Source of the DNA: Chlorobiota bacterium
Lineage (GTDB): Bacteria; Bacteroidota; Ignavibacteria; Ignavibacteriales; Ignavibacteriaceae
NCBI GenBank assembly: GCA_008363265.1
Contig: RHKR01000011.1
Coordinates: forward strand, 1 to 14,474
Reading direction: 5' to 3'
Length of the DNA: 14,474 nt
The stretch's first letter is position 1. Each line of letters begins with the position of its first letter. A model generated the notes under the pieces. That model saw only the letters and a program-made list of their open reading frames with translations. It ran no database searches and had not been told where the DNA came from. The position numbers were made by a program, and so were the translations under genes. This document shows positions 7,346 to 14,390 of the stretch, piece by piece.

Positions 7346-8341
7346 ATGAGTAGAGAAGCCAAAGTCCCATATGATCCACCATTTGCATTTCACCCCGGAG
7401 TTTTTCTGGCTGAGAAACTCGAGGAAATGAAAATGAGCAACAAAGAGTTTGCCTTAAGGACAAATAAACCGGAGAAGACTATCACCGCGATCATCAAAGG
7501 TGAAAGTTCCATCACTCCTGATATGGCAGTCGTATTTGAAACCGCGCTTGGAATTCCTGCCTATATGTGGTTGAAATATCAATCGATCTATGATGAGTTC
7601 AAAGCCCGGGAAAGAAAAGAGGAACTTCTTAAAGAGAGTATCCCCTGGATGAAAAGATTTCCTGTTGCGGAAATGATTAATAAAGGTTGGTTGCCGGAAG
7701 CCAAGACGCCAGAAGAGAAAACAAAAGCTTTGTTACAGTTCTTCGGTATAGCATCTTATGCAGCCTGGGAGGATTACTATCTCAATCAAAAGCTCAAAAC
7801 TGTTTTCAGTATCTCACTTTTCGGAATGGAAAAACTTGAGCCAATTTCAGTATGGTTGAGAAGAGGTGAACTTGAAGCTTCTGAAATCGAAGTTCCTGAA
7901 TTCTCGGCTTCAAAACTCAAAACGACGTTATCCGTGATTAAGAGATTGCCGAATACATCCAATGGTGATATTTCCGGCTTGAAAGAACTTCTTGCTAAAT
8001 CGGGTGTTAAAATTGTCCTTACACCAGTTATTAACAAAATTCCATTGACCGGTGCAACCCGTTGGCTCGCGGGTGAGACTCCACTGATACAACTTTCAGA
8101 TAAGATCAAGTCAAATGAGCAATTTCAGCTTACCCTTTTTCATCAAATTGGGCACATCCTCCTCCACGGAAAAAAGGATATATTCCTGAATGGAATAAAT
8201 TACCCGGGATTGGTACTCTCGAAAGAAAGAGAAGCCGAGACCTTTGCTTCCAAGTGGATTTTAAATGAGCCTGCTGAACCAAAGGACTTAAAGTTAAAAC
8301 CTGCAACCAAATTGGTTAGTCAGGGTTTCATCAACCCATAA
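7346..8341 (+). CDS. HigA-family HTH protein fused to ImmA/IrrE peptidase-like domain, active-site Glu replaced
   Basis: 331 residues in two modules. Residues about 14-80 are a HigA/VapI-type Xre helix-turn-helix domain: HPGVFLAEKLEEM, then TNKPEKTITAIIKGE and the family-typical DMAVVFETALGIPAYMWL. The C-terminal half resembles the ImmA/IrrE zinc peptidase domain, with LTLFHQIGHILLHGKK and EREAETFA (E296 and E298, one of them the likely third metal ligand). The motif at 266-270 is HQIGH rather than HExxH, so the water-activating glutamate is missing. The protein stops about 30 residues after EREAETFA; family members I know usually continue 40-60 residues further. The start is fixed by an in-frame TAA at 7337-7339. 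Hand-counted lines give about 43% GC here against about 55% in a tkt line, hinting at transfer. It may be a DNA-binding regulator or orphan antitoxin with a dead peptidase domain. Its 3' end overlaps the convergent gene by 11 bp. Confidence 0.85.
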   Translation: MSREAKVPYDPPFAFHPGVFLAEKLEEMKMSNKEFALRTNKPEKTITAIIKGESSITPDMAVVFETALGIPAYMWLKYQSIYDEFKARERKEELLKESIPWMKRFPVAEMINKGWLPEAKTPEEKTKALLQFFGIASYAAWEDYYLNQKLKTVFSISLFGMEKLEPISVWLRRGELEASEIEVPEFSASKLKTTLSVIKRLPNTSNGDISGLKELLAKSGVKIVLTPVINKIPLTGATRWLAGETPLIQLSDKIKSNEQFQLTLFHQIGHILLHGKKDIFLNGINYPGLVLSKEREAETFASKWILNEPAEPKDLKLKPATKLVSQGFINP

Positions 8342-9269
8342 CCTTAACCAGCATCTCCCTCGATACGAAAACTTCTGTGAGAAGCTCCGTAAGTATCTCC
8401 TGAGTGATCCGGTTGAAATCCTCTTCGACGGGGATGACGCCGACACCACCGATATCGACCGAGGCGGGGGAGAGGAGTATCCTCTCTTCGCCATCGGCGA
8501 AGTAGCGGGCGGGACGGTGTTTTTCGCGGAGGAAGACGACCACTCGGAAACCGTGTCCGTGCTTCCAGGCGAGGATGTTCATCAATGGTTCTTCGCCCTT
8601 GTGCATCAGGGCGCTGTAACGGTCGAAGACCGTGTAAAACTCTGAAGCGAGGGCATCCTTGTTTTCTGATTCGAGAAAGATCATTTTCCTGATGCCGTCG
8701 TCGATGGCGTTCACTTTCACCCCGTTGAAATCCCTGGAAGCCACTGAGTATTTCGTCTGAAGTGAATGAAAATCGTGTTCGACCGTCATGAAATTTCTTG
8801 TGCCCGCCTGAAAATGGAAATGGTCGGGTGCTGAGGCGCCGCACTTCGGTCCGTTATAGAAGATCGTGAACTCGCCGTCCATGTCTTCGGCAAGGGTAAG
8901 CATCATTTCGAAGTGGCCCGCGATCTCCTGCGGGTTGTGCCCCGTTTTCGGTATGGTGAAATGTTCGGGAAAGATCGGGAATGGATTCACGAGTATGTGG
9001 TAACCGTCGCGGTACTGCAACCGTTCCTGAGCAGGGGGGAGGCTCTCCTCGCAGAGGAAGCACTTCCTCTCCTTGATGCTTTTGGGATCGACCTTCGCGG
9101 AGGTGGAGGTTATCCTTCCCGGGTTGAACTGCACTTTGAGCGAGAAACCGTCGTATTTGAATTCGTGGGTTATCACTGTTTCGAGGCTGCCGTAGCCTTT
9201 CACGCACCAGTCCCAGTCACGTTTCTGGCGTTCCAGCATTTCCTTGGCTAAAGTTGAGTATTTCTTCAT
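8331..9269 (-). CDS. DUF4922 protein, GalT/HIT-superfamily nucleotidyltransferase or phosphorylase
   Basis: 312 residues from the ATG at 9269. A GTG 27 nt upstream is in frame but adds nine non-conserved residues, and AGGA sits between the two. The sequence shows the galactose-1-phosphate uridylyltransferase plan: C70-x-x-C73 (KCFLCEE), NPFPIFPEHFTIP with H103, and GASAPDHFHFQ giving H150-F-H152-F-Q154. By comparison with E. coli GalT, C70, C73, H103 and H150 would bind zinc, H152 would be the nucleotidylated nucleophile and Q154 its partner. DUF4922 proteins are related to the VTC2 GDP-L-galactose phosphorylases and Ap4A phosphorylases, so a reaction that splits or forms a nucleoside diphosphate-sugar or dinucleotide is likely. 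The substrate cannot be read from sequence. It is divergent from a HAD phosphatase gene, with fcl further along. Confidence 0.82.
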   Translation of the reverse strand: MKKYSTLAKEMLERQKRDWDWCVKGYGSLETVITHEFKYDGFSLKVQFNPGRITSTSAKVDPKSIKERKCFLCEESLPPAQERLQYRDGYHILVNPFPIFPEHFTIPKTGHNPQEIAGHFEMMLTLAEDMDGEFTIFYNGPKCGASAPDHFHFQAGTRNFMTVEHDFHSLQTKYSVASRDFNGVKVNAIDDGIRKMIFLESENKDALASEFYTVFDRYSALMHKGEEPLMNILAWKHGHGFRVVVFLREKHRPARYFADGEERILLSPASVDIGGVGVIPVEEDFNRITQEILTELLTEVFVSREMLVKVMG

Positions 9270-9309
9270 ATGAATTTTTATTCTTCCTGTAAACACAAAT
9301 TATCCCCGC

Positions 9310-9323
9310 AAATATCGATATTT
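9310..9323. promoter_or_regulatory. Perfect 14-bp palindrome in the DUF4922/HAD divergent region
   Basis: AAATATCGATATTT is identical to its own reverse complement. It overlaps TATTTTTG (9319-9326), an exact match to the -7 consensus for the rightward HAD gene, and sits 41-54 nt upstream of the DUF4922 ATG. A dimeric regulator bound here could block the HAD promoter and touch both genes. No -33 TTG lies at the right distance, so the promoter part is weaker than the palindrome itself. Confidence 0.45.
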
Positions 9324-9345
9324 TTGCATTATTGATAATAAAACC

Positions 9346-9972
9346 ATGGTAAAAATGAGCGAAATAAAGGCAATTGTGTTTGATCTCGGGATGGTGCTGA
9401 TCCCTTTTAATTATGAAATGGCGAGGAACAGACTGAACCTGCTGAAACCCGGCGCGGGCGACAGGGTGATGGAATATGTAAAAGAAAACTACCAACTTTT
9501 CCGCGCGTTCGAGGCGGGAAAGATGACCGAGGATGAATACATCCCAATGCTTATGCGTGCCGCGGAAGTGGAGGGGGTGGTTTCACACGAGAAGTTCTGC
9601 TACATTTACTCGGAGATCTTCTCGATCAACTATGATGTCGCCGAACTTCTGGAAAAACTCAGCAAAAACTACAGAACATTTCTCCTCTCGAATACCAATC
9701 CCGTCCATAGAAAATACGGTTACGCGAACTTCAAGTTCTTCAAGCACTTTGAAAAGCTGTTTTATTCCGATGAAGTGGGTTTCGTTAAACCGGAGGAGGG
9801 GATATACCGTGCGGTGGAGGAGTACTCAGGACTGAAACCGGAAGAACATCTTTTCATCGATGACATCATCGACTATGCAGAAGGTGCCCGCAACTGCGGA
9901 TGGCATGCCGTTCAGTTTTTTGATTACCATCGTCTGGTTGCAGACCTTAAGGCGTTAGGGGTGGCGGTTTAG
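9346..9972 (+). CDS. HAD-superfamily hydrolase (subfamily IA, YihX-like phosphatase)
   Basis: 208 residues. Motif I is FDLGMV with nucleophile D13; the usual second aspartate is glycine (G15), as in the YihX / epoxide-hydrolase-N-terminal branch of HAD-IA, so this is normal for the subfamily. Motif II is S115 in LLSNTNPVH, motif III is K148 in FVKPEEGIY, and motif IV is D172-D173 in FIDDIIDYAEGA. The helical cap lies between motifs I and II, roughly residues 20-95. YihX-type enzymes remove phosphate from small sugar phosphates such as glucose 1-phosphate; the substrate here is unknown. The ATG at 9346 is used; the ATG at 9355 is equally possible, and neither has a Shine-Dalgarno site. It is probably monocistronic, ending against a repeat region before the convergent fcl. 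Confidence 0.88.
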   Translation: MVKMSEIKAIVFDLGMVLIPFNYEMARNRLNLLKPGAGDRVMEYVKENYQLFRAFEAGKMTEDEYIPMLMRAAEVEGVVSHEKFCYIYSEIFSINYDVAELLEKLSKNYRTFLLSNTNPVHRKYGYANFKFFKHFEKLFYSDEVGFVKPEEGIYRAVEEYSGLKPEEHLFIDDIIDYAEGARNCGWHAVQFFDYHRLVADLKALGVAV

Positions 9973-10075
9973 GAGTGGTTAACGGTAAGTGGTTAGAGGT
10001 TAATGGGATGAACAGTAAAGTTTTACACCAAAATTAACCACTCATCCGCCGCGGCGGACTGACCACTAACCACTA
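9973..10075. repeat. Intergenic repeat region built on AGTGGTTA units and a GC-rich palindrome
   Basis: The 100-nt gap between the convergent HAD and fcl genes is almost all repeat. GAGTGGTTAA (9973-9982) is the exact reverse complement of TTAACCACTC (10034-10043). AGTGGTTAG (9988-9996) is the exact reverse complement of CTAACCACT (10066-10074). Because the arms share AGTGGTTA, several alternative pairings are possible. The right part encloses the palindrome at 10045-10058 and reaches the fcl stop codon. It looks like a dispersed intergenic element; it might also act as a two-way terminator, but there is no T-run. Confidence 0.65.
10045..10058. repeat. 14-bp perfect GC-rich palindrome
   Basis: TCCGCCGCGGCGGA equals its own reverse complement and is far more GC-rich than the flanking TTAACCACT repeats. 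Cores of this CCGCC..GGCGG type are common in short dispersed palindromic repeats of environmental bacteria, which is recollection rather than a search result. Confidence 0.7.
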
Positions 10076-11032
10076 ATAATTCTCTCTGTACCACTTGTAA
10101 GTGAGGGCGATGCCATCCTCAAGTGAGGTTTTGGCCTTCCAGCCGAGGGAGTTGATCCGCGAAACGTCCATTATTTTGCGGGGTGTGCCGTCGGGTTTGG
10201 TGGTATCGTAAACAATCTCGCCTGTGAAGCCGGTGGTTTTCGCGATCAGTTGCGCAAGTTCGGCGATGGTGAGATCGACGCCAGTGCCTACATTAAGGTG
10301 AGTTAAACCTTTTTCATAGAGATCGGCTGCATTTATGCTCTCGATCGAATATCTGATCGCCTCGGCAAGATCATCCACGAACATGAATTCCCTCTTCGGT
10401 GTGCCGGTTCCCCACAGTTCAACGGTTTTATGTCCCTCTCGCGCGGCAGTGTCAAACTTCCTGATCAATGCGGGGAGGACGTGTGAAGTGTTGAGGTCGA
10501 AATTGTCATAGTAACCGTAGAGGTTGGTCGGCATCAGCGAAAAAAAGTTGCTGCCGTACTGTTTGTAGTAGCTCTCGCAGAGTTTTATACCTGTGATCTT
10601 GGCGATCGCGTAAGGCTCGTTGGTGTACTCGAGATAACCGGAAAGGAGTGACTCCTCTTTAAGCGGCTGGGGTGCAAGTTTCGGATAAATGCATGAACTT
10701 CCGAGGAAAACAATCTTTGAGCAGCCGTTAAGATAAGCGGCGTGGATGAGGTTGGCTTCGATCATAAGATTATTGTAAAGAAACTCAGCGCGATAGGTAT
10801 TGTTGGCCAGGATACCGCCAACCTTTGCAGCGGCGATAACCATCACTTCCGGTTTTTCCTTCGCCATGAATGCTTCCACACTCTCCTGGCGCATCAGATC
10901 CACTTCCCCCTTGTCGGCAAGTAGAAGATTGGTGTAACCGTTGGCCTGTAAGTTACGGGTGATGGCCGAGCCAACCATTCCCCTGTAACCTGCAATAAAT
11001 ACTTTCGCGTTCTTATAGTCTGTTTTCTGCAT
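10073..11032 (-). CDS. fcl: GDP-L-fucose synthase (GDP-4-keto-6-deoxymannose epimerase/reductase)
   Basis: NADPH-dependent enzyme that epimerises and reduces GDP-4-keto-6-deoxymannose to GDP-L-fucose, the donor for fucosylated surface polysaccharides; cytoplasmic. The 319 residues match the family length. The Rossmann motif is G15-x-x-G18-x-x-G21. The catalytic set S112, C114, Y141, K145 and H184 corresponds, with a constant offset of five, to S107, C109, Y136, K140 and H179 of E. coli GMER, so the enzyme should be active. Its partner GDP-mannose 4,6-dehydratase (gmd) is not in the window. It faces the HAD gene across a repeat, and another repeat separates it from pdeM, so it is probably transcribed alone. 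No strong Shine-Dalgarno site precedes the ATG; TATATTTA at 11061-11068 on this strand is a weak -7 candidate. Confidence 0.96.
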   Translation of the reverse strand: MQKTDYKNAKVFIAGYRGMVGSAITRNLQANGYTNLLLADKGEVDLMRQESVEAFMAKEKPEVMVIAAAKVGGILANNTYRAEFLYNNLMIEANLIHAAYLNGCSKIVFLGSSCIYPKLAPQPLKEESLLSGYLEYTNEPYAIAKITGIKLCESYYKQYGSNFFSLMPTNLYGYYDNFDLNTSHVLPALIRKFDTAAREGHKTVELWGTGTPKREFMFVDDLAEAIRYSIESINAADLYEKGLTHLNVGTGVDLTIAELAQLIAKTTGFTGEIVYDTTKPDGTPRKIMDVSRINSLGWKAKTSLEDGIALTYKWYRENY

Positions 11033-11094
11033 CTGCCTGAAATTTTCTTGATTAATAGTGTAAATATAAGGTTTTTACCGGGACGAGTTGAATT

Positions 11095-11176
11095 GGACGC
11101 GGATACACGCAGATTTAACGGATTATCGCGGAAGTTCCTCTGCGTGAATCTGTTTGCTCTGTGTGTATCTGCGTCC
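11095..11176. repeat. Imperfect inverted-repeat element of GCGGAT / CGCAGAT units
   Basis: The outer arms GGACGCGGATACAC (11095-11108) and GTGTATCTGCGTCC (11163-11176) pair at 13 of 14 positions, the odd one being a possible G-T pair. Inside, CACGCAGA (11106-11113) also pairs with TCTGCGTG (11139-11146). The fragments ACGCAGAT, ACGGATTA, CGCGGA and GTGAATCTG are variants of one short word. It fills much of the 163-nt gap between pdeM and fcl. It resembles the dispersed intergenic repeats seen in many environmental genomes. No coding content is seen. Confidence 0.6.
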
Positions 11177-11195
11177 TCAGCACATCTAACATTTT

Positions 11196-11858
11196 CTAAA
11201 TCCCCAGCCTGAACACCTCATTATTGTGAGCTATGAAGATCGTCTCACCCGGTTTGGGTTCATGTGTTGAATTGCCGGTGAATGATCCGAAGGCCTGAAG
11301 TATCGCCAGGTTCTTATTGAATACCGAACAGGCCAACCGTAGTCTTTCCCCACCCCGGCCTTTGAGTTTTACGGACGGATGGAGGTGGCCGCTCAGGACA
11401 TAATATCCCTGCTGCTTTTCCGGGTAGTGGCGGAGCATGAATTTATCCTGAATGATCAGTTCATCGTGTACTTTTATCCATGGGATCTCGTCGAGGGGAC
11501 CTGAGTGGCGGTCGTGGTTGCCTGTCATTAGGTGGAACTCCTTGTCGGTGTTCTGCCCGAACCACGCCTGAAGTTTACCGATCACCTCCTTCGTTTTTCC
11601 CGTGCGGTGGTGAGTGAGATCGCCGAGGAAATAGACGGTTTTCGCGCCGGTGATCTCAAGAGCGTCAGTTAGCCGCTGCAGGTCTTCATCGGTTGAGCCC
11701 TCGGGAATGGGCACTCCGGCCACACGGAAAGTGGCCGATTTGCCAAGATGAACATCAGCAACGAGAAGGGCGTTCTCTTCCTGCCAGTAAACCGCTTTCT
11801 GAGGAAGGGCGATGAAACGGTTCTCTTGGATGACAATATCAGGAAAATCTTTGATCAT
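11196..11858 (-). CDS. pdeM: Ligase-associated DNA damage response metallophosphoesterase PdeM
   Basis: Calcineurin-like phosphoesterase of the kind encoded beside an ATP-dependent ligase, an SNM1-like exonuclease and an Lhr-like helicase in bacterial repair clusters. The 220 residues carry all metal-binding motifs: D35-x-H37 (ADVHLGKS), G79-D80 (GDLTHH), G113-N114-H115-D116, H144 in LRHYPE, and G157-H158-x-H160. PdeM proteins are described as manganese-dependent nucleases or phosphodiesterases; the in vivo substrate is unsettled. It starts 21 nt after the helicase stop on the same strand, so the two are almost certainly co-transcribed and may be translationally coupled, since no Shine-Dalgarno site is evident. 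The next gene downstream, fcl, is unrelated and separated by a repeat. Confidence 0.92.
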   Translation of the reverse strand: MIKDFPDIVIQENRFIALPQKAVYWQEENALLVADVHLGKSATFRVAGVPIPEGSTDEDLQRLTDALEITGAKTVYFLGDLTHHRTGKTKEVIGKLQAWFGQNTDKEFHLMTGNHDRHSGPLDEIPWIKVHDELIIQDKFMLRHYPEKQQGYYVLSGHLHPSVKLKGRGGERLRLACSVFNKNLAILQAFGSFTGNSTHEPKPGETIFIAHNNEVFRLGI

Positions 11859-11879
11859 AAGTGTAATTTACTCATCCCG

Positions 11880-14390
11880 TCACTTTTCAGCGGCGTTTTC
11901 AAGAGAGGCGATCATCCGTGCGATCCGGTCTGAGAGCTTTTCACTCGAGAGTTTCTCCCTCATTCTGTTAACCATCAATGGGAATGCCATCGGGGTGATA
12001 TAGGGTATCTCAATAACTTTTTTCCGGCTCGCGCGCATTCTTGCCATTGATGAAATAAGTCGCCGCTCTTCGAGCTGGGTTTCGAGTACTTCCCTTTCGG
12101 CCTGCCGGATCAGGAGGTTGCCAGGATCGTATTTGCTCAGCACTTCAAACAGAAGTGATCCCGAGGCCTGTATCTGTTTCGGTTTCTTGCTGCTGCCTGG
12201 GTAACCTTGAAAGATCAGACCCGCGATGCGCGCGATATCACGGAATTTCCTTCGTGCAAGTTCGGTGGAGTTGGTCACTTCGAGAACATCCTCGATAATA
12301 TTCTCTTCCGAGAACAGCCAGCCGAGTTGCTCTTCATCAAGCTCATAACGGTGATTTGATAGTATCTCGAACCCATAATCACTGTTCGCGAAAGAAAATG
12401 TGGCCGCCTTGATCTTCCCCAACCGATGGGCTATCAGGGCAGAGAGACCTTCATGTACCAACTTTCCTTCAAACGGGTATATAAAGATGTGATAACCTTC
12501 AGTGGTCTTTTTCGTCTCGATTAGGAGTTCATCCTCAACGGGGATGACCGACCATTTCCTCTGAAGATCAAGAAGCGGTGCCATGGCCCCCATTTCGGGA
12601 TCTGGATATTTTCCTTCGAGTGACTCCCGCAGTTTTATCCTGACCTCAGCTGCCAGTTCCGTGGAGAGGGGCATGCGGCCACCCATCCACTGGGGAATTG
12701 GACCTTTTTTCTTGTCGGAGAGGGTTACATAGAGCACCATTTCCCTCAATCTTTTGTATTCGAGTGCCCTTCCGGCGAAGATGAATGTATCTCCGGGTTT
12801 AAGCTTCGCGGCAAAATTCTCCTCAAGTGTGCCGATTGTTCCGCCGTTCATGAACTTCACCACCACCTCCGATTCGGAGGTTATTGTGCCGATCGACATT
12901 CTGTGTCGCCTCCGCAACTGCTCGTTCTCAACAGTGAAGTAGCCGTTCTCCTCCCTGATCTTTGAATACTCATCGTAAGCGCGGAGTGCCTTTCCGCCGC
13001 GGATAACGAACTCCATCGTCCACTCCCATTCCTCAGGGGTGAGGTTGCGGTAAGAGTGGGTCTTCCTGACCTCATTGAACAGCGCTTCACTTTCAAAACC
13101 GGATCCCGCGGCAACAGTAACGATATGCTGCGAAAGTACATCAAGCGGTTTCTCAATTGGTTCACGGGGTTCGATCCTGTTCTTTGCCACACCCGCGCGG
13201 GCGGCGGCGAACTCGATAAGCTCAAATGAATTTGTCGGAACGCAGTATATTCTGCTTTTAGCGCCCGGGCGGTGGCCCGACCGTCCCGCTCTTTGCAGCA
13301 TCCGGGCGATACCTTTGGGTGAACCTATCTGTATTACCGTATCGACGGGAGAAAAATCAACCCCAAGATCAAGACTGGAAGTGCAAACCACACACTTCAT
13401 CTTTCCTTCGGAGAGAAGGCGCTCGACAACAGATCGGCTTTCCTTGTCCATCGATCCGTGATGAAGTCCGAGTATTCCCGCCCACTCAACCTTTCGGTCG
13501 AGAATATTGTGATACCATATCTCCGCCTGAAATCTTGTGTTGGTGAACAGCAAGGATGAACCCGATTCCTCGATCACACGGATCACCGGATCGAGCATGT
13601 TAATGCCAATATGCCCCGACCATGGGAACCGTTCGATCACGCCCGGAATGATCGTTTCAACCTCAACTTCCTTGCTGTTCCCGGAGCCGATCATCACGCG
13701 CTCGCCGTGGTGATCACCCAGCAGCACATCCATTGAAAGTGAAGTGTTGCCCAGTGTCGCCGAGACACCCCATAATCTGATATCAGGTTTGACCGATCTT
13801 ATTCTCGCGAGTCCAAGTTCAGTTAAAACACCCCTCTTTGAACCGATAAGTTCGTGCCATTCATCCACCACGATCGCTTGAAGAGTGGATATCCTCTCGG
13901 CGAAACCGGGGTAGGAGATCATCAGGGAGAGTGATTCGGGCGTAGTGATAAAAATCGTGGGAAGCTTTTCCGCCTGACGCTTGCGGGCTGACTGTGTTGT
14001 GTCACCAGTGCGGAGTTCAACTGAAAAATGTGGACACAGTTCGCTTGTAGCCACGGTTATCGATTTTAGTGTGTCATTTGCCAGCGCGCGCAGCGGGGTT
14101 ATCCAAAGGAGTTTTATTGGCGGAGATGTATCGGGGAGGCGTTTATTACGTTTCGCGGCAGATTTTTTGTCCGCCTCTTCTTTTTCCTTCAATCTCTTTT
14201 TATAACCGGGGTCGTTCATCTCCCCGATAAGGAGGCCAAGCAGAGCGGCGTATGTTTTTCCCGTTCCCGTTGAGGTATGGATAAGCCCCGACTTCCCCGA
14301 GGCAAAAGCTTCCCACGCCTCTACCTGAAAAGGGAAGGGCTTCCACCCGCGGGCGCGGAACCACGTCTTTACTCTGCTTGAACCGCTCAT
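11880..14390 (-). CDS. Ligase-associated DNA damage response DEXH-box helicase (Lhr-like)
   Basis: 836-residue superfamily 2 DNA helicase of the Lhr family, in the class found with ATP-dependent ligases. Q22 in FPFQVEAW may be the Q-motif glutamine. Walker A is TSTGTGKT at 39-46, the DEXH box is D176-E177-W178-H179, motif III is S210-A211-T212, and motif VI is QRAGRSGHR at 366-374. Motifs IV and V appear as LLFTNTRFQAE and TSSLDLGVDFSPVDTV. After the two RecA domains come the winged-helix and C-terminal domains usual for Lhr cores; the long C-terminal extension of full Lhr is absent, as expected for this class. Role: translocation and unwinding during repair together with PdeM and, usually, a ligase and an SNM1-like nuclease. 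It is the first visible gene of the helicase-pdeM operon. The ATG at 14390 is used; GGAG lies 13 nt upstream, which is too far to be a strong site. Confidence 0.94.
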   Translation of the reverse strand: MSGSSRVKTWFRARGWKPFPFQVEAWEAFASGKSGLIHTSTGTGKTYAALLGLLIGEMNDPGYKKRLKEKEEADKKSAAKRNKRLPDTSPPIKLLWITPLRALANDTLKSITVATSELCPHFSVELRTGDTTQSARKRQAEKLPTIFITTPESLSLMISYPGFAERISTLQAIVVDEWHELIGSKRGVLTELGLARIRSVKPDIRLWGVSATLGNTSLSMDVLLGDHHGERVMIGSGNSKEVEVETIIPGVIERFPWSGHIGINMLDPVIRVIEESGSSLLFTNTRFQAEIWYHNILDRKVEWAGILGLHHGSMDKESRSVVERLLSEGKMKCVVCTSSLDLGVDFSPVDTVIQIGSPKGIARMLQRAGRSGHRPGAKSRIYCVPTNSFELIEFAAARAGVAKNRIEPREPIEKPLDVLSQHIVTVAAGSGFESEALFNEVRKTHSYRNLTPEEWEWTMEFVIRGGKALRAYDEYSKIREENGYFTVENEQLRRRHRMSIGTITSESEVVVKFMNGGTIGTLEENFAAKLKPGDTFIFAGRALEYKRLREMVLYVTLSDKKKGPIPQWMGGRMPLSTELAAEVRIKLRESLEGKYPDPEMGAMAPLLDLQRKWSVIPVEDELLIETKKTTEGYHIFIYPFEGKLVHEGLSALIAHRLGKIKAATFSFANSDYGFEILSNHRYELDEEQLGWLFSEENIIEDVLEVTNSTELARRKFRDIARIAGLIFQGYPGSSKKPKQIQASGSLLFEVLSKYDPGNLLIRQAEREVLETQLEERRLISSMARMRASRKKVIEIPYITPMAFPLMVNRMREKLSSEKLSDRIARMIASLENAAEK

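Noticed and set aside
8344..9207. Arginine- and proline-rich minus-strand frames at 8344-8844 and 8854-9207
   Set aside because: They are another frame of the DUF4922 gene, whose own frame holds conserved zinc and nucleophile motifs. The Arg/Pro richness is typical of a shifted frame in GC-rich codons, so this is not a frameshifted or second gene.
9382..9396. HAD motif I missing its second aspartate, as a sign of an inactive enzyme
   Set aside because: DLGxV is standard in the YihX-like branch of HAD-IA, where the nucleophile D13 and the other motifs are retained as here.
9973..10075. CRISPR-like array
   Set aside because: The repeated units are 8-10 nt, occur in both orientations and have no regular spacers; no cas gene is near.
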